Positions 39,308 to 48,618 of a stretch of DNA of 64,000 nucleotides are shown piece by piece (the stretch's first letter is position 1; each line of letters starts with the position of its first letter). The notes under the pieces were generated by a model. It had not been told where the DNA came from. It searched no databases and saw only the letters and a program-made list of their open reading frames with translations. Origin of the DNA: Natronospira proteinivora (GTDB lineage: Bacteria > Pseudomonadota > Gammaproteobacteria > Natronospirales > Natronospiraceae); assembly GCF_024170465.1 (NCBI RefSeq), contig NZ_JALJYF010000001.1, forward strand, positions 930,001 through 994,000, written 5' to 3'. Position numbers and translations under genes: made by a program.

Positions 39308-40138
39308 ATGGAAGACGTGACCGAGGTTCTGACCCGCCCCGATCTCATCGAAATGCTCATCACCTGGGGCGCACGCCTGGCCATCGCCATCGTCATCTTC
39401 ATTGTTGGCCGATGGCTGGCCAAGCTGGTGGGCCGTCAGCTGGAGAATGCTCTGAACCGGGCCCACTTGGACCCCACCCTCTCCCAGTTCGGCGGTACCA
39501 TCGCCACGGCTCTGATTACCATCATTGCCGTCATCGCTGCTCTAACCCATCTTGGCGTGCAGGTTACTTCCCTGGTTGCCATTCTCGGTGCCGCAACTCT
39601 GGCCATTGGCCTGGCCATGCGTGATTCCCTATCCAACTTTGCGGCCGGCGCCATGCTCATGACCTACCGCCCCTTCAAGGCGGGTGATTTCGTGGAAATT
39701 GGTGGCCAGACCGGGGTAGCAGAAACCGTAGGCATCTTCCACACCCGGATTCGCACCACCACTAACCAGGAAATCACCATTCCCAACTCGCGAATCTACG
39801 GGGATGTGATTACCAATTATTCCGCCCGGGACCGCCGCCGCATCGATGTGACCGTGGGCATCAGCTATGACGATGACATCGCCCAGGCCAAACAGCTAAT
39901 CCGGGACGTAATGAGCGAAGACGAGCGACTCCACAAGGAACCTGAGCCGATTATCTGGGTCGGCGACATGGCCGATAGCAGCATCGACCTCTGGGTGAAA
40001 GTCTGGACCGACCTGGACCCCTTCTGGGATGCCCGCAGCGACTTGCTGGAAAACATCAAGCGGCGATTCGACCAGGAAGGGATTACCATTCCCTATCCCC
40101 AGCGGGATGTGCACCTCTACCAACAGGGTGATGCCTGA
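39308..40138 (+). CDS. mscS: Small-conductance mechanosensitive channel MscS
   Basis: A 276-residue channel that releases solutes under hypo-osmotic shock. Three N-terminal membrane helices end in the pore-lining TM3 (LGAATLAIGLAMRDSLSNFAAG near 97-118), followed by the beta domain (FKAGDFVEIGGQTG) and a C-terminal alpha/beta domain. Length matches E. coli MscS (286). CGGAG lies seven bases before the ATG. The stop overlaps the next start by one base (TGATG), coupling it to mtaD. Confidence 0.95.
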   Translation: MEDVTEVLTRPDLIEMLITWGARLAIAIVIFIVGRWLAKLVGRQLENALNRAHLDPTLSQFGGTIATALITIIAVIAALTHLGVQVTSLVAILGAATLAIGLAMRDSLSNFAAGAMLMTYRPFKAGDFVEIGGQTGVAETVGIFHTRIRTTTNQEITIPNSRIYGDVITNYSARDRRRIDVTVGISYDDDIAQAKQLIRDVMSEDERLHKEPEPIIWVGDMADSSIDLWVKVWTDLDPFWDARSDLLENIKRRFDQEGITIPYPQRDVHLYQQGDA

Positions 40139-41493
40139 TGCGTGAAGCGGTAGACCTGCTGATTGAAGCCGGCTGGGTGGTCCCGGTGGAGCCGGAAGGC
40201 TGGATATTGACCGAGCACACCGTGGCGGTCCGGGACGGCAGGATCGAAGGGATCCTGCCCTGGGCCGAAGCCCGGGAGCAGTATCAGGCCGAGGAAGTGG
40301 TACAGCTTCCGAACCATATGGTGACTGCGGGTCTGGTCAATGCCCACACCCATTCCGCCATGAGTCTGCTCCGGGGCTTTGCCGATGACCTGCCCCTGAT
40401 GACCTGGCTCAACGAGCATATATGGCCGGCGGAAGGTGCCTTCGTGGGCCCGGATTTCGTCCGCGACGGCACCGAACTGGCCATTGCCGAAATGCTCCGG
40501 GGCGGGACCACCTGCTTCAATGACATGTACTTCTTTCCGGATGTGGTGGCGCGCACGGCCAGCCGGGCCGGCATGCGGGCCTCGGTAGGCATGATCCTGA
40601 TCGAGTTCCCCTCGGCCTGGGCGGAAAAACCGGAGGAGTACCTGAGCAAGGGCCTTCAGGTTCGGGATGACTTCAAGGCCGACCCCCTGATCAGTTTTGT
40701 CTTCGCCCCCCATGCGCCCTATACCGTCTCGGATGCGAGCCTGGAGCGCATGCGCGGCTACGCCGACGAACTGGACACGCCCATTCACATGCACCTGCAT
40801 GAAACCGCCCAAGAGGTGGAAGATGCCGTCCGCGAGCAAGGTGAACGCCCCATTGCCCGCATGGCTCGCCTGGGCTTGCTGTCTCCGTCCATGATGGCGG
40901 TCCACATGACCCAGCTTAGCGATGAAGAGATCAGGCTCATCTCGGAATGCGGTGCATCCGTCCTCCACTGCCCCGAATCCAACCTCAAACTGGCCAGCGG
41001 CTTCTGCCCGGTGGCCAGGCTCCAGGAAGCCGGGGTTAATCTGGGGCTGGGCACCGATGGGGCGGCCAGCAATAACGACTTGGACATGATCGGCGAGATG
41101 AGAACCGCTGCGCTGCTGGCCAAAACCGTGGCCGGAGACGCCTCCGCCCTGCCCGCAGGCCGGGTGCTGACCATGGCCACGCTGGGTGGCGCCCAGGCCC
41201 TGGGCCTGGATCATGCCATCGGCTCCCTGAAGAAGGGGAAATGGGCGGATATCATGGCGGTGGACATGCAACATTTCGCCACCCAGCCGGTTTACAATCC
41301 CGTCTCTCAGCTGGTTTACGCAGCCAGCCGGGACCAGGTGAGCGATGTCTGGGTGGCCGGACGGCGATTGCTACAGAACGGTCGCCTGACGGAAATGGAC
41401 GAATCGGCCATTCAGCGTAAAACTCGTGACTGGGCGGCGCGGATCAGCCGCCACCGGGACCAGGCCATGCCGGAGCAGAGCCATAATGACTGA
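40138..41493 (+). CDS. mtaD: 5-methylthioadenosine/S-adenosylhomocysteine deaminase (TRZ/ATZ amidohydrolase)
   Basis: A 451-residue metal-dependent amidohydrolase. NAHTHSAMSLLRG gives the HxH metal ligands, HMHLHETAQE another His, and GTDGAASNNDLDM the metal Asp. Pseudomonas homologues in the same position (beside ubiG) deaminate methylthioadenosine to methylthioinosine. With mtnA nearby this fits methionine salvage by way of methylthioinosine; a methylthioinosine phosphorylase gene is not in the window. Confidence 0.9.
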   Translation: MREAVDLLIEAGWVVPVEPEGWILTEHTVAVRDGRIEGILPWAEAREQYQAEEVVQLPNHMVTAGLVNAHTHSAMSLLRGFADDLPLMTWLNEHIWPAEGAFVGPDFVRDGTELAIAEMLRGGTTCFNDMYFFPDVVARTASRAGMRASVGMILIEFPSAWAEKPEEYLSKGLQVRDDFKADPLISFVFAPHAPYTVSDASLERMRGYADELDTPIHMHLHETAQEVEDAVREQGERPIARMARLGLLSPSMMAVHMTQLSDEEIRLISECGASVLHCPESNLKLASGFCPVARLQEAGVNLGLGTDGAASNNDLDMIGEMRTAALLAKTVAGDASALPAGRVLTMATLGGAQALGLDHAIGSLKKGKWADIMAVDMQHFATQPVYNPVSQLVYAASRDQVSDVWVAGRRLLQNGRLTEMDESAIQRKTRDWAARISRHRDQAMPEQSHND

Positions 41494-42199
41494 GCATTCC
41501 GAAAACGTTGATCAGGGGGAAATTGGCAAATTCGAGGCCCACGCCTCCCGTTGGTGGGACCCCCAGGGTGAATTCCGCACTCTGCACGAGATCAACCCCC
41601 TGCGAGTGGATTATATCGCCCGGCGCTACGGCGACCTGCAGGGTGTTCGTACCTTGGACGTGGGCTGCGGCGGTGGCTTGCTCTGCGAAGGCCTGGCCGA
41701 ACGCGGTGCCGATGTCACGGGGATTGATCTCGGCCAAACCGCCCTGTCGGTGGCCGATCTGCACCTGCTGGAATCCGGCCTGAAGGTGGAATACCTGCGC
41801 CGCAGCGTGGAAGCCCATGCCGAGGAACGGCCGAGTGAATACCAGCTGGTAACGTGCTTGGAAATGATAGAGCACGTGCCGGATCCCGCCTCCGTGGTGG
41901 CGGCCTGCGCCCGTCTGCTCCGCCCCGGTGGCCAGATTGTCTTTTCCACCATCAACCGCACCCCCAAGGCTTGGCTGATGGCCATTGTGGGTGCCGAATA
42001 CGTGTTGAACCTGCTCCCCCGGGGCACCCATGAATACGACAAGTTCATCCGACCCTCCGAACTACGGCGCTGGGCAGCGGAGAATGGATTGGTCCATCAG
42101 GACAGCTGCGGGCTGCACTACAACCCTTTGAGCCGGGAGTACCGCATGGGTGGCAATGTGGACGTGAATTACTTCATGCATTTCGAGAAAAACCAATGA
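41486..42199 (+). CDS. ubiG: Ubiquinone biosynthesis O-methyltransferase
   Basis: A 237-residue SAM methyltransferase for the two O-methylations of ubiquinone. It has FEAHASRWWDPQGEFRTLHEINPLR near the start, motif I LDVGCGGGLLCEGLA and INRTPKAWL. I use the ATG at 41486, which overlaps mtaD by eight bases; the open frame upstream lies inside mtaD. It overlaps the next gene as ATGA. Confidence 0.97.
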   Translation: MTEHSENVDQGEIGKFEAHASRWWDPQGEFRTLHEINPLRVDYIARRYGDLQGVRTLDVGCGGGLLCEGLAERGADVTGIDLGQTALSVADLHLLESGLKVEYLRRSVEAHAEERPSEYQLVTCLEMIEHVPDPASVVAACARLLRPGGQIVFSTINRTPKAWLMAIVGAEYVLNLLPRGTHEYDKFIRPSELRRWAAENGLVHQDSCGLHYNPLSREYRMGGNVDVNYFMHFEKNQ

Positions 42200-42888
42200 G
42201 TATTTGCGCTCTGCTGCTGGACCTGGATGGCACCCTGGCGGATACCGCCCCCGATCTGGGCGGTGCATTGAATGAGATTCGGGCACAACGGGGCTACCCG
42301 GCTCTGGCGGCGGAGGTGATCCGCCCGGTGGCATCCAACGGGGCTAGGGGCTTACTCAAGGTGGGCTTTGACCTGGCCCCCGAACACCCGGATTACGAGG
42401 ACTTGCGCGAGGCCCTGCTGGCCGCTTACATTCAGCGGATCGCCCAGAAAACCCGGCTTTTCGATGGCATGGCCAAACTCCTGAAACAGCTTCAAGACCG
42501 GGATGTTGTCTGGGGCGTGGTCACCAACAAACCCGCCTGGCTCACCGACCCCTTGATGGAAGCGTTGGCAGTAAATCCGGCAGCCGCCTGCATCGTCAGT
42601 GGCGATACGGTCAGTCGATCAAAACCCCATCCCGAGCCATTGCTGCATGCAGCAACAATCATCGGCTGCCAGCCACAAGAATGTATCTACGTGGGTGACG
42701 CCCCCCGCGACATCCAGGCTGCTCAGGCCGCCGGCATGGTGCCCCTGGCCGCCGCCTGGGGCTATCTCCCTCCTGCCCCGCCCATTGAGGGCTGGGGGGC
42801 CATGGAGGTAATACCGGACCCGGCGGCTTTGAGTGACTGGCTGCTTGCCCGCTTGGCGGACCACGATAAAACCATGAGTGCTTCCTGA
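42196..42888 (+). CDS. mupP: HAD phosphatase, probable N-acetylmuramic acid 6-phosphate phosphatase (MupP) or phosphoglycolate phosphatase
   Basis: A 230-residue HAD hydrolase with nucleophile motif LLLDLDGTLADT at 7-18, GVVTNKPAWL and the acidic motif YVGDAPRDIQAA. It is annotated as Gph in many genomes. Its place between ubiG and a yciK gene is that of Pseudomonas mupP, a peptidoglycan-recycling phosphatase, so I prefer MupP. Sequence alone does not separate the two. Confidence 0.8.
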   Translation: MSICALLLDLDGTLADTAPDLGGALNEIRAQRGYPALAAEVIRPVASNGARGLLKVGFDLAPEHPDYEDLREALLAAYIQRIAQKTRLFDGMAKLLKQLQDRDVVWGVVTNKPAWLTDPLMEALAVNPAAACIVSGDTVSRSKPHPEPLLHAATIIGCQPQECIYVGDAPRDIQAAQAAGMVPLAAAWGYLPPAPPIEGWGAMEVIPDPAALSDWLLARLADHDKTMSAS

Positions 42889-42907
42889 TGCCCGGCAAGC
42901 CACAACC

Positions 42908-43768
42908 ATGACAGCCATCCCTCCTGACACCATTAATGATCCCGAGCTTTCGCTCCTTCGGCCCTTCGCCCGGAATGAAGCTAGCCAAGCGGCTTTGGCC
43001 CTATATGCCCTGACGGCAGAAATCCGACATGGGATTCTGTCGGTCAACGACGAATCCCTGGCCCGGGTCAAGCTGGCCTGGTGGCGGGATGAACTGCTGC
43101 GAATGCTCAAGGGAGAGACTAACCACCCGGCCTGTGTCCGGCTCTACCAGAATTTCTCCGTGGACCGACTGGACCCGGGGGAGCTGATGGAACCGCTGGA
43201 AGGTTTGCGCTTGCAGCTGGAAGCCCCCCTATACAATGACCGGGATGAACTGCTGCTGCATGCCTGGCGCCTGGAGGGGGCACTGTCGGTGTCTGCGGCC
43301 CGGCTAGCGGGCGGGGAAAGACAATCCACCCTGGACACTGCCCGCGACTTGGGATTGAGTCGGGCATTGGCCCAAGTGGTCATTCTGTTCGATGTCGAAC
43401 GACGCGGGGGGCGTTGCTGGGTGCCGGCCGATCTCTGCAATGAGCACGACACCCGGCCGGAGGCCCTCCTTCAGGGCAGCATGGATACCTCGCTTCGCGT
43501 TAAAATACTCTCGGCCGTGGCCCGGCTGGCAAAGCACTATCACCGAGGCCCGGGAACGATCCGGCGTGAATCCGGGGATGAAGCAGTGGCCCTACAGATT
43601 TCAGCCACATTGTCCGCACTGGCCATGGCCGATCTGAAACGCAGTCAGGCTCGGAGCTTCCAGCCAAAACAGGCCGGTGCCATCACCCGCCTGTTCATCA
43701 GCTGGCGGCTCGCCCGCAGCCTGGGGGCCGGCCCATCAAAGAGGCCCACGGCCACGGCCGGCCATTAA
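42908..43768 (+). CDS. Squalene/phytoene synthase family protein, NDUFAF6-like
   Basis: A 286-residue protein of the all-alpha squalene/phytoene synthase fold. The usual DxxxD prenyl-diphosphate motifs are missing at the expected helices (ALYALTAEIRHGILSV and QVVILFDVERRGGRCWVPADL). The pattern VKLAWWRDEL and the LPxD-like WVPADL resemble NDUFAF6, a complex I assembly factor. I use the ATG at 42908; a GTG ten codons earlier overlaps the HAD gene. It lies in a coupled run with ubiG and yciK. A non-enzymatic role is inference. Confidence 0.75.
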   Translation: MTAIPPDTINDPELSLLRPFARNEASQAALALYALTAEIRHGILSVNDESLARVKLAWWRDELLRMLKGETNHPACVRLYQNFSVDRLDPGELMEPLEGLRLQLEAPLYNDRDELLLHAWRLEGALSVSAARLAGGERQSTLDTARDLGLSRALAQVVILFDVERRGGRCWVPADLCNEHDTRPEALLQGSMDTSLRVKILSAVARLAKHYHRGPGTIRRESGDEAVALQISATLSALAMADLKRSQARSFQPKQAGAITRLFISWRLARSLGAGPSKRPTATAGH

Positions 43769-43804
43769 CTTAACCTTTCAAGGATCAATCCGGGAGACGG
43801 AGCC

Positions 43805-44557
43805 ATGCCCCGCAATATGCGAAATTATGAAGCCCCCGCCGACCTGCTCAAGGATCGAGTCATTCTGGTGACGGGTGCCGGAGACGGCATCGGTGCGGCG
43901 ACGGCCAAGACTTTCGCCGCCCATGGGGCCACCATCATTCTTCTGGGCCGGACCGTGAAAAAACTAGAGGCCGTCTACGACGCCATTGAGGAAGCGGGCC
44001 ACCCTACCCCGGCGATTTACCCCATGAATCTGCTGGGCGCCAACCTGGAGGATTATCAGGAACTGGCCGGCAAGCTGAACGAGGCCTATGGTCGTCTTGA
44101 CGGACTGCTGCACAATGCCGGCATCCTGGGATCACGAACCCCCATCGACCAGCATGATGAAGAAGAATGGCAAAAGGTCATGCATGTGAATCTGACCGCG
44201 CCATTCGTGATGACCAAGGCCTGCCTGCCCCTGCTGATGGCTTCCAAAGATGCCTCCCTGGTATTCACCTCCAGCGGTGTCGGACGCAAAGGCCGAGCCT
44301 TCTGGGGGGCCTATGCCGTTTCCAAGTTCGGCACCGAGGGCCTGATGGAGACCCTGGCCGATGAGCTGGAAAACAAGAAAAACATTCGGGTCAATGCCAT
44401 CAACCCGGGTGCTACTCGCACCGCCATGCGGGCGGATGCCTACCCGGCTGAAGACCCCAAGACACTGCCGGCGCCGGAAGACATCATGGGTACTTACCTC
44501 TTCCTGTTCGGCCATGAGAGCCAAGGCATTACCGGCAAGTCTTTCGACGCCCAGTAA
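43805..44557 (+). CDS. yciK: YciK family short-chain dehydrogenase
   Basis: A 250-residue SDR oxidoreductase. The NAD(P)-binding motif is TGAGDGIG near 24-31; LLHNAGILG, a Ser in FTSSGVGRKGRA and the catalytic YAVSK follow, with PGATRTAMRA as in E. coli YciK. The natural substrate is unknown. GGGAG lies eight bases before the ATG at 43805. It closes the mtaD-ubiG operon. Confidence 0.93.
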   Translation: MPRNMRNYEAPADLLKDRVILVTGAGDGIGAATAKTFAAHGATIILLGRTVKKLEAVYDAIEEAGHPTPAIYPMNLLGANLEDYQELAGKLNEAYGRLDGLLHNAGILGSRTPIDQHDEEEWQKVMHVNLTAPFVMTKACLPLLMASKDASLVFTSSGVGRKGRAFWGAYAVSKFGTEGLMETLADELENKKNIRVNAINPGATRTAMRADAYPAEDPKTLPAPEDIMGTYLFLFGHESQGITGKSFDAQ

Positions 44558-45001
44558 GATAATGGCTTTCCCGGGACAATTTGCCGTTCCATAAAACATT
44601 GAGCTTTGCCGAAGCGCCGTGGAGAATTACACGGTCGACATTGCTTAAAAACATCTACCTGGGCGCCCAGAGCCCCAGGGATGGGTCCACGCGTCCCTGG
44701 ACAGTTCCACCCTGTGCTCGAGCCGTGAAGCACTGAAAGCAGTTCACTCCTTCCGGCTGGCGAAATCAGAACCTCTTCGCAGGGCTCAGTTCACACAATA
44801 TTGCAGCATTGTGCAATGGAAACGCTGGTCCATGTTCGACTTGGGCAGGTTCAGTACGTCGTTACTTCGCAGTACTACGGATCGTTCCAACTACAACCAG
44901 TTGAGGGTGTTGGTTTCTGTTTAAGGTCCACGGCTTGATTCGGATGTAGACAGTTTCTAATAGAGCCAGCCTAGCGATACTCAGAAAAAACTTAAACAAA
45001 A
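44558..45001. other. Gene-free stretch between yciK and the S9 peptidase gene
   Basis: About 440 bases without a credible reading frame, and more A/T-rich than its surroundings. It holds a 12-base palindrome CTGGGCGCCCAG at 44659-44670, a stem CCAGGGA/TCCCTGG at 44675-44700 and CACAAT/ATTGTG at 44794-44813. It might hide a small RNA or a decayed element; I recognise neither. Confidence 0.5.
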
Positions 45002-45040
45002 GCCAAAAAAGCCGGGCCTTAGGGGCCCGGCTTTTTTGGC
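45002..45040. terminator. Bidirectional terminator
   Basis: AAAAAAGCCGGGCC at 45005-45018 pairs with GGCCCGGCTTTTTT at 45024-45037, with an outer GCC/GGC. It can stop both the yciK side and the leftward peptidase gene. Confidence 0.93.
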
Positions 45041-45054
45041 CGTTAACGTTGCCT

Positions 45055-47160
45055 TTAACCGGCTTCTTTCTCGCTATTGAGACGATAGTGAAGATAGGTG
45101 TAAATCAGACCAGACAGATGCGCCCGCTGTTCCAGGTTGGCGGCCCCGCCATGTCCGCCTTCTATGTTTTCATAGTAAAGCACATCGTGGCCTTGCTCTT
45201 TCATCCGGGCCACCATCTTGCGGGCGTGGGCCGGATGAACCCGGTCATCCCGGGTAGAAGTGGTGAAGAAGACCTTGGGATAGTCTTCCCCTTCATGGAC
45301 GTTATGGTAGGGAGAGTACTCCCGGATATAGGCCCACTCCTCGTCCACATCCGGATTGCCGTACTCCGCCATCCAGCTGGCACCGGCCAATAGCTTGTGA
45401 TATCGCTGCATATCCAGCAGCGGTACCTGACAGACCACCGCATTGAACAGCTCCGGTGCCTGGGTAAATGCCGCACCCACCAGCAGACCGCCATTACTGC
45501 CACCCTGAATACCCAGTTGCTCCGGGGTAGTAATGCCCCGATCCACCAGGTCACGGCCCACTGCGATAAAATCATCGAAGGCGTGCTGGCGATTCTCTTT
45601 CAGGGCCGCCTGATGCCAACGGGGGCCGAACTCGCCACCGCCCCGGATATTGGCCAGCACATAGACACCACCCCGTTCCAGCCAGGCCTTACCCATCACG
45701 CCCGAATAGAAAGGCGTGCGGGGCACCTCAAAGCCGCCGTAGGCATTGAGCAGGGTCGGCATCCCCTTCTCGTCATCCATTTCTTCGGGATGAATCACGA
45801 AATAGGGAACACGGGTACCGTCCGCTGATTCCACCTCATGCTGACTGACGGTCAGGCCACTGCTGTCGAACTGCTCGGGTTCTGAACGGACCGAAACATG
45901 TTCGTCACTGGCCGCGTCAGCCTGATAAAGCGTGGATGGTGTCAGGAAACCGGTGTAATTGTAGAAGAAACCATCGCTCTTGTCGTCGGTGGTCACCACT
46001 GACAGCGTGCCCATGTCCGGAGCACCCAGTACCTCACTCTCCCAGCCGTCCTCGGTCTGACGAAAGCTCACAAGACGGCCAATGACATTATCCAGGACTG
46101 ACACCAACACCCGGTTCTCGGTGGTAGTGACACCCGACAAGGCTTCCTGCATGTCTGGTTGATAGAGAAGCTGGAAGTCAGCCTCACCGGCTCTCACGCC
46201 CGCCATATCGGCGACCAGCAAGGCCCCTTGGGCAAACTGGCGATCATCCTTCTCCCAGTCCGACTTGAGTTCCACCAGCAGTTGGCCGTTTAGGACACCG
46301 GCCAGCGAAGCATCCTCCGGAATATCGATACGGTGGGTTTCACCATCCTCGAACAGGTAATAATGGCGGGTAAAAAAACCAATGGAGCGAATAATCATGT
46401 CGTAGGGCGTGTCGCTATCCCAGAAGCGCACTCCGTTAACGGAAACGTCAGAGGCCTCACCCTCAAAAACCAGCTCCGCCTCTTCCACCGGCGTGCCACG
46501 CTCCCAGAGCCTGACCTGACGAGGATAACCGGAATCGGTGAGACTGCCTTCTCCAAAGTCAGTACCCACAAAGACACTGTCCCGGTCACGCCAGCTGACG
46601 CTGCTTTTGGCTTCCGGTAGCACAAAGCCATCTTCCACAAAGGCCCTTTTTTCGAGATCAAACTCTCGCCGCACGGCTGCGTCAGCACCGCCACGGGAGA
46701 GGCCCACCATACAGCGGTCATAATCCGGGTAACGGCAGCTGGAACCGGCCCAGACCCAGTTCTCCTCTTCCTCTTCGGCCAGGGCATCCACGTCCAGGAT
46801 AATATCCCAGTCCGGATCATCGGAACGATAGGATTCCCGACTGGTGGTGCGCCAGATTCCGCGCACGTGGGTGTTGTCCCGCCAGAAATTATATATCTCC
46901 CCCCCCATTAGGGACGGATAGGCGATTCGGTCATCCGAGGTTAGGATTGCCAGGGCTTCTTCCTGGATCGGTTCGAAGAGTGGCTGTGATTCCAGAAAGG
47001 ACAACGATTCCTTGTTCTGTTTTTCAGCCCATTCCAGAGCTTGATCGCTGTCCACCTCTTCCAGCCAGAGATGGGGGTCTTGTTCCGCCATAATGGGTGA
47101 CACTGCAATGGTTGTGGCTATCAAGGCCAGTGAGGAGAAAACAAAGGTCTTTCTGAACAT
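45055..47160 (-). CDS. Exported S9 family prolyl oligopeptidase
   Basis: A 701-residue serine peptidase with a signal peptide (about 1-25). A beta-propeller domain covers roughly residues 70-410, and the C-terminal alpha/beta hydrolase has the nucleophile in GGSNGG (S555), D638 or D639 in STRDDRVHP and H670 in EGGHGG. It begins QDPHLWLEEVDSDQALEW after the signal, typical of prolyl endopeptidases, which cut short peptides after proline. The ATG at 47160 has GGGAG eight bases upstream; the longer frame upstream overlaps the next gene. Confidence 0.95.
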   Translation of the reverse strand: MFRKTFVFSSLALIATTIAVSPIMAEQDPHLWLEEVDSDQALEWAEKQNKESLSFLESQPLFEPIQEEALAILTSDDRIAYPSLMGGEIYNFWRDNTHVRGIWRTTSRESYRSDDPDWDIILDVDALAEEEEENWVWAGSSCRYPDYDRCMVGLSRGGADAAVRREFDLEKRAFVEDGFVLPEAKSSVSWRDRDSVFVGTDFGEGSLTDSGYPRQVRLWERGTPVEEAELVFEGEASDVSVNGVRFWDSDTPYDMIIRSIGFFTRHYYLFEDGETHRIDIPEDASLAGVLNGQLLVELKSDWEKDDRQFAQGALLVADMAGVRAGEADFQLLYQPDMQEALSGVTTTENRVLVSVLDNVIGRLVSFRQTEDGWESEVLGAPDMGTLSVVTTDDKSDGFFYNYTGFLTPSTLYQADAASDEHVSVRSEPEQFDSSGLTVSQHEVESADGTRVPYFVIHPEEMDDEKGMPTLLNAYGGFEVPRTPFYSGVMGKAWLERGGVYVLANIRGGGEFGPRWHQAALKENRQHAFDDFIAVGRDLVDRGITTPEQLGIQGGSNGGLLVGAAFTQAPELFNAVVCQVPLLDMQRYHKLLAGASWMAEYGNPDVDEEWAYIREYSPYHNVHEGEDYPKVFFTTSTRDDRVHPAHARKMVARMKEQGHDVLYYENIEGGHGGAANLEQRAHLSGLIYTYLHYRLNSEKEAG

Positions 47161-47218
47161 GAATCCAACTCCCTTTGCCGGGCAAAACCCGGTAGACATG
47201 ACGTGATTGGAATCCATC

Positions 47219-47935
47219 TCAGGCCTCACGACCGGAATTGGATTCACGGGGAAAGGCAAGATTGTAATCACAAACGGTGGCCAAGGCACAATCCCGGCAA
47301 CGGGGCTTGGGGCGACAGACTTGACTGCCGTGACGAACAATCAGGGCATGGAATTCATTGAAACGCCGGACCCGGGCGCAACGGCTCTTCCGGCGCGTTA
47401 CCTTCTCCACCGCTGCTCGCAGTGCCTCGTAGCCAAGCCCAACGCCAATGAGACCGAGACGTTCAAATATCCGGAAGGTATACGCATCCACCACAAAGAC
47501 CGGCCTTTGAAAGGCGTACAGGAGAATATCATCGCAGGTCTCCGGCCCGACGCCTTTCACCGCCAAGAGACGCTTGCGCAATACCTGGGTGGATTGTCGT
47601 CGCAAGCGCTCGAAACCGCCACTGGATTGATACCACGTCGTGAGATGCTTAAGCCGGTCCGCCTTGATATTGAAGTACCCGGAAGGACGGATCCGTTCCG
47701 CCAAGGATTTCATGGGAAGAGCGTGGATGGCCTCTGGAGACAGGGACTTGGAGGCCTCGAGACGGGCCAGGGCTTTTTCCACATTGGTCCAGGCGGTATT
47801 TTGGGTCAGCACCGCCCCTACCATCACCACAAAGGGCTCATCCGAGCCCGGCCACCAATACTGGGGCCCATAAAATTGATACAGCCGAGCAAATACCCCT
47901 TCAAGTCGCGCCGGATCGATCCCTGCCTCACTCAC
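47219..47935 (-). CDS. HhH-GPD DNA glycosylase, MagIII/endonuclease III-like
   Basis: A 238-residue base-excision repair protein. A helix-hairpin-helix motif VKGVGPETCDD at 126-136 precedes the conserved Asp D150 in VFVVDAYT. Where endonuclease III has its catalytic Lys (GVGRK), this protein has GVGPET, as in Helicobacter MagIII, so a monofunctional alkyl-base glycosylase is likelier than an AP lyase. A CRPKPRCRDCALATVC cluster near the C-terminus should bind [4Fe-4S]. It lies directly upstream of the peptidase gene. Confidence 0.85.
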   Translation of the reverse strand: MSEAGIDPARLEGVFARLYQFYGPQYWWPGSDEPFVVMVGAVLTQNTAWTNVEKALARLEASKSLSPEAIHALPMKSLAERIRPSGYFNIKADRLKHLTTWYQSSGGFERLRRQSTQVLRKRLLAVKGVGPETCDDILLYAFQRPVFVVDAYTFRIFERLGLIGVGLGYEALRAAVEKVTRRKSRCARVRRFNEFHALIVRHGSQVCRPKPRCRDCALATVCDYNLAFPRESNSGREA

Positions 47936-47985
47936 TGGAAGGCCTCCACCTCGAAACTGAAATCAAGAACTGATAGCTTATCCAC

Positions 47986-48618
47986 ATGTACTTGCCCCGT
48001 TTCATCGAAACGCGGCTCAAACGACGCCGCCAAAAGCACGCAGAGGCCTTGTTTCATCAATTACCACTGGGCCCGAACGACCTGGTTATTGACGGCGGCG
48101 CCAACGTGGGGAAAATCACTGCTCTACTGGCAGGCACGGGCGCAAAAGTCCTTGCCTACGAACCCAATCCGGAGGCCTTTGTTCAACTTCAGTGTGCCTT
48201 TGAAGGTCACCCTCGCGTGGAATGCGTCCCCCAGGCCTTGTCGGATCATAATGGCAGCGAACTGCTGTACCAACACAAACGGCATAAGCCCGGCTGTCTC
48301 GATCATTCGGAAGCCGCCAGCCTGATATCCGACAAGCGCAACATCGATCCCGACCACCCAATCAAGGTGGAATGTCGCGACATACGGAATCTCATGGATT
48401 CCTTGAACACCCGTGTGCGCTTGATGAAGCTGGATGTAGAAGGTGCGGAATTCGCCATCCTGCACCGGCTAATAGATACAGGTCATATCCACCAAATTGA
48501 CCAGATCTTTTGCGAGACCCATGAGCTAAAGGCACGCTCTCTGCGAAAAGAAAGAGAGCATCTCAGGAAACGCCTCAGACGCGAGGAAATCCGGCACGTT
48601 AATCTGGATTGGGGCTAG
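47986..48618 (+). CDS. FkbM family methyltransferase
   Basis: A 210-residue SAM-dependent methyltransferase. Motif I is VIDGGANVGKITALLA near 28-43, followed by VLAYEPNPEAF and a central LMKLDVEGAE, the FkbM signature. Substrates in this family are varied (sugars, polyketides, others), and no glycan genes are beside it. The start lacks a good ribosome site. Its 3' end overlaps convergent rluB by 20 bases. Confidence 0.85.
   Translation: MYLPRFIETRLKRRRQKHAEALFHQLPLGPNDLVIDGGANVGKITALLAGTGAKVLAYEPNPEAFVQLQCAFEGHPRVECVPQALSDHNGSELLYQHKRHKPGCLDHSEAASLISDKRNIDPDHPIKVECRDIRNLMDSLNTRVRLMKLDVEGAEFAILHRLIDTGHIHQIDQIFCETHELKARSLRKEREHLRKRLRREEIRHVNLDWG

Noticed and set aside
44494-44733. Short leftward frame after yciK as a small gene
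   Set aside because: It overlaps the end of yciK, has no ribosome site and its composition looks non-coding.
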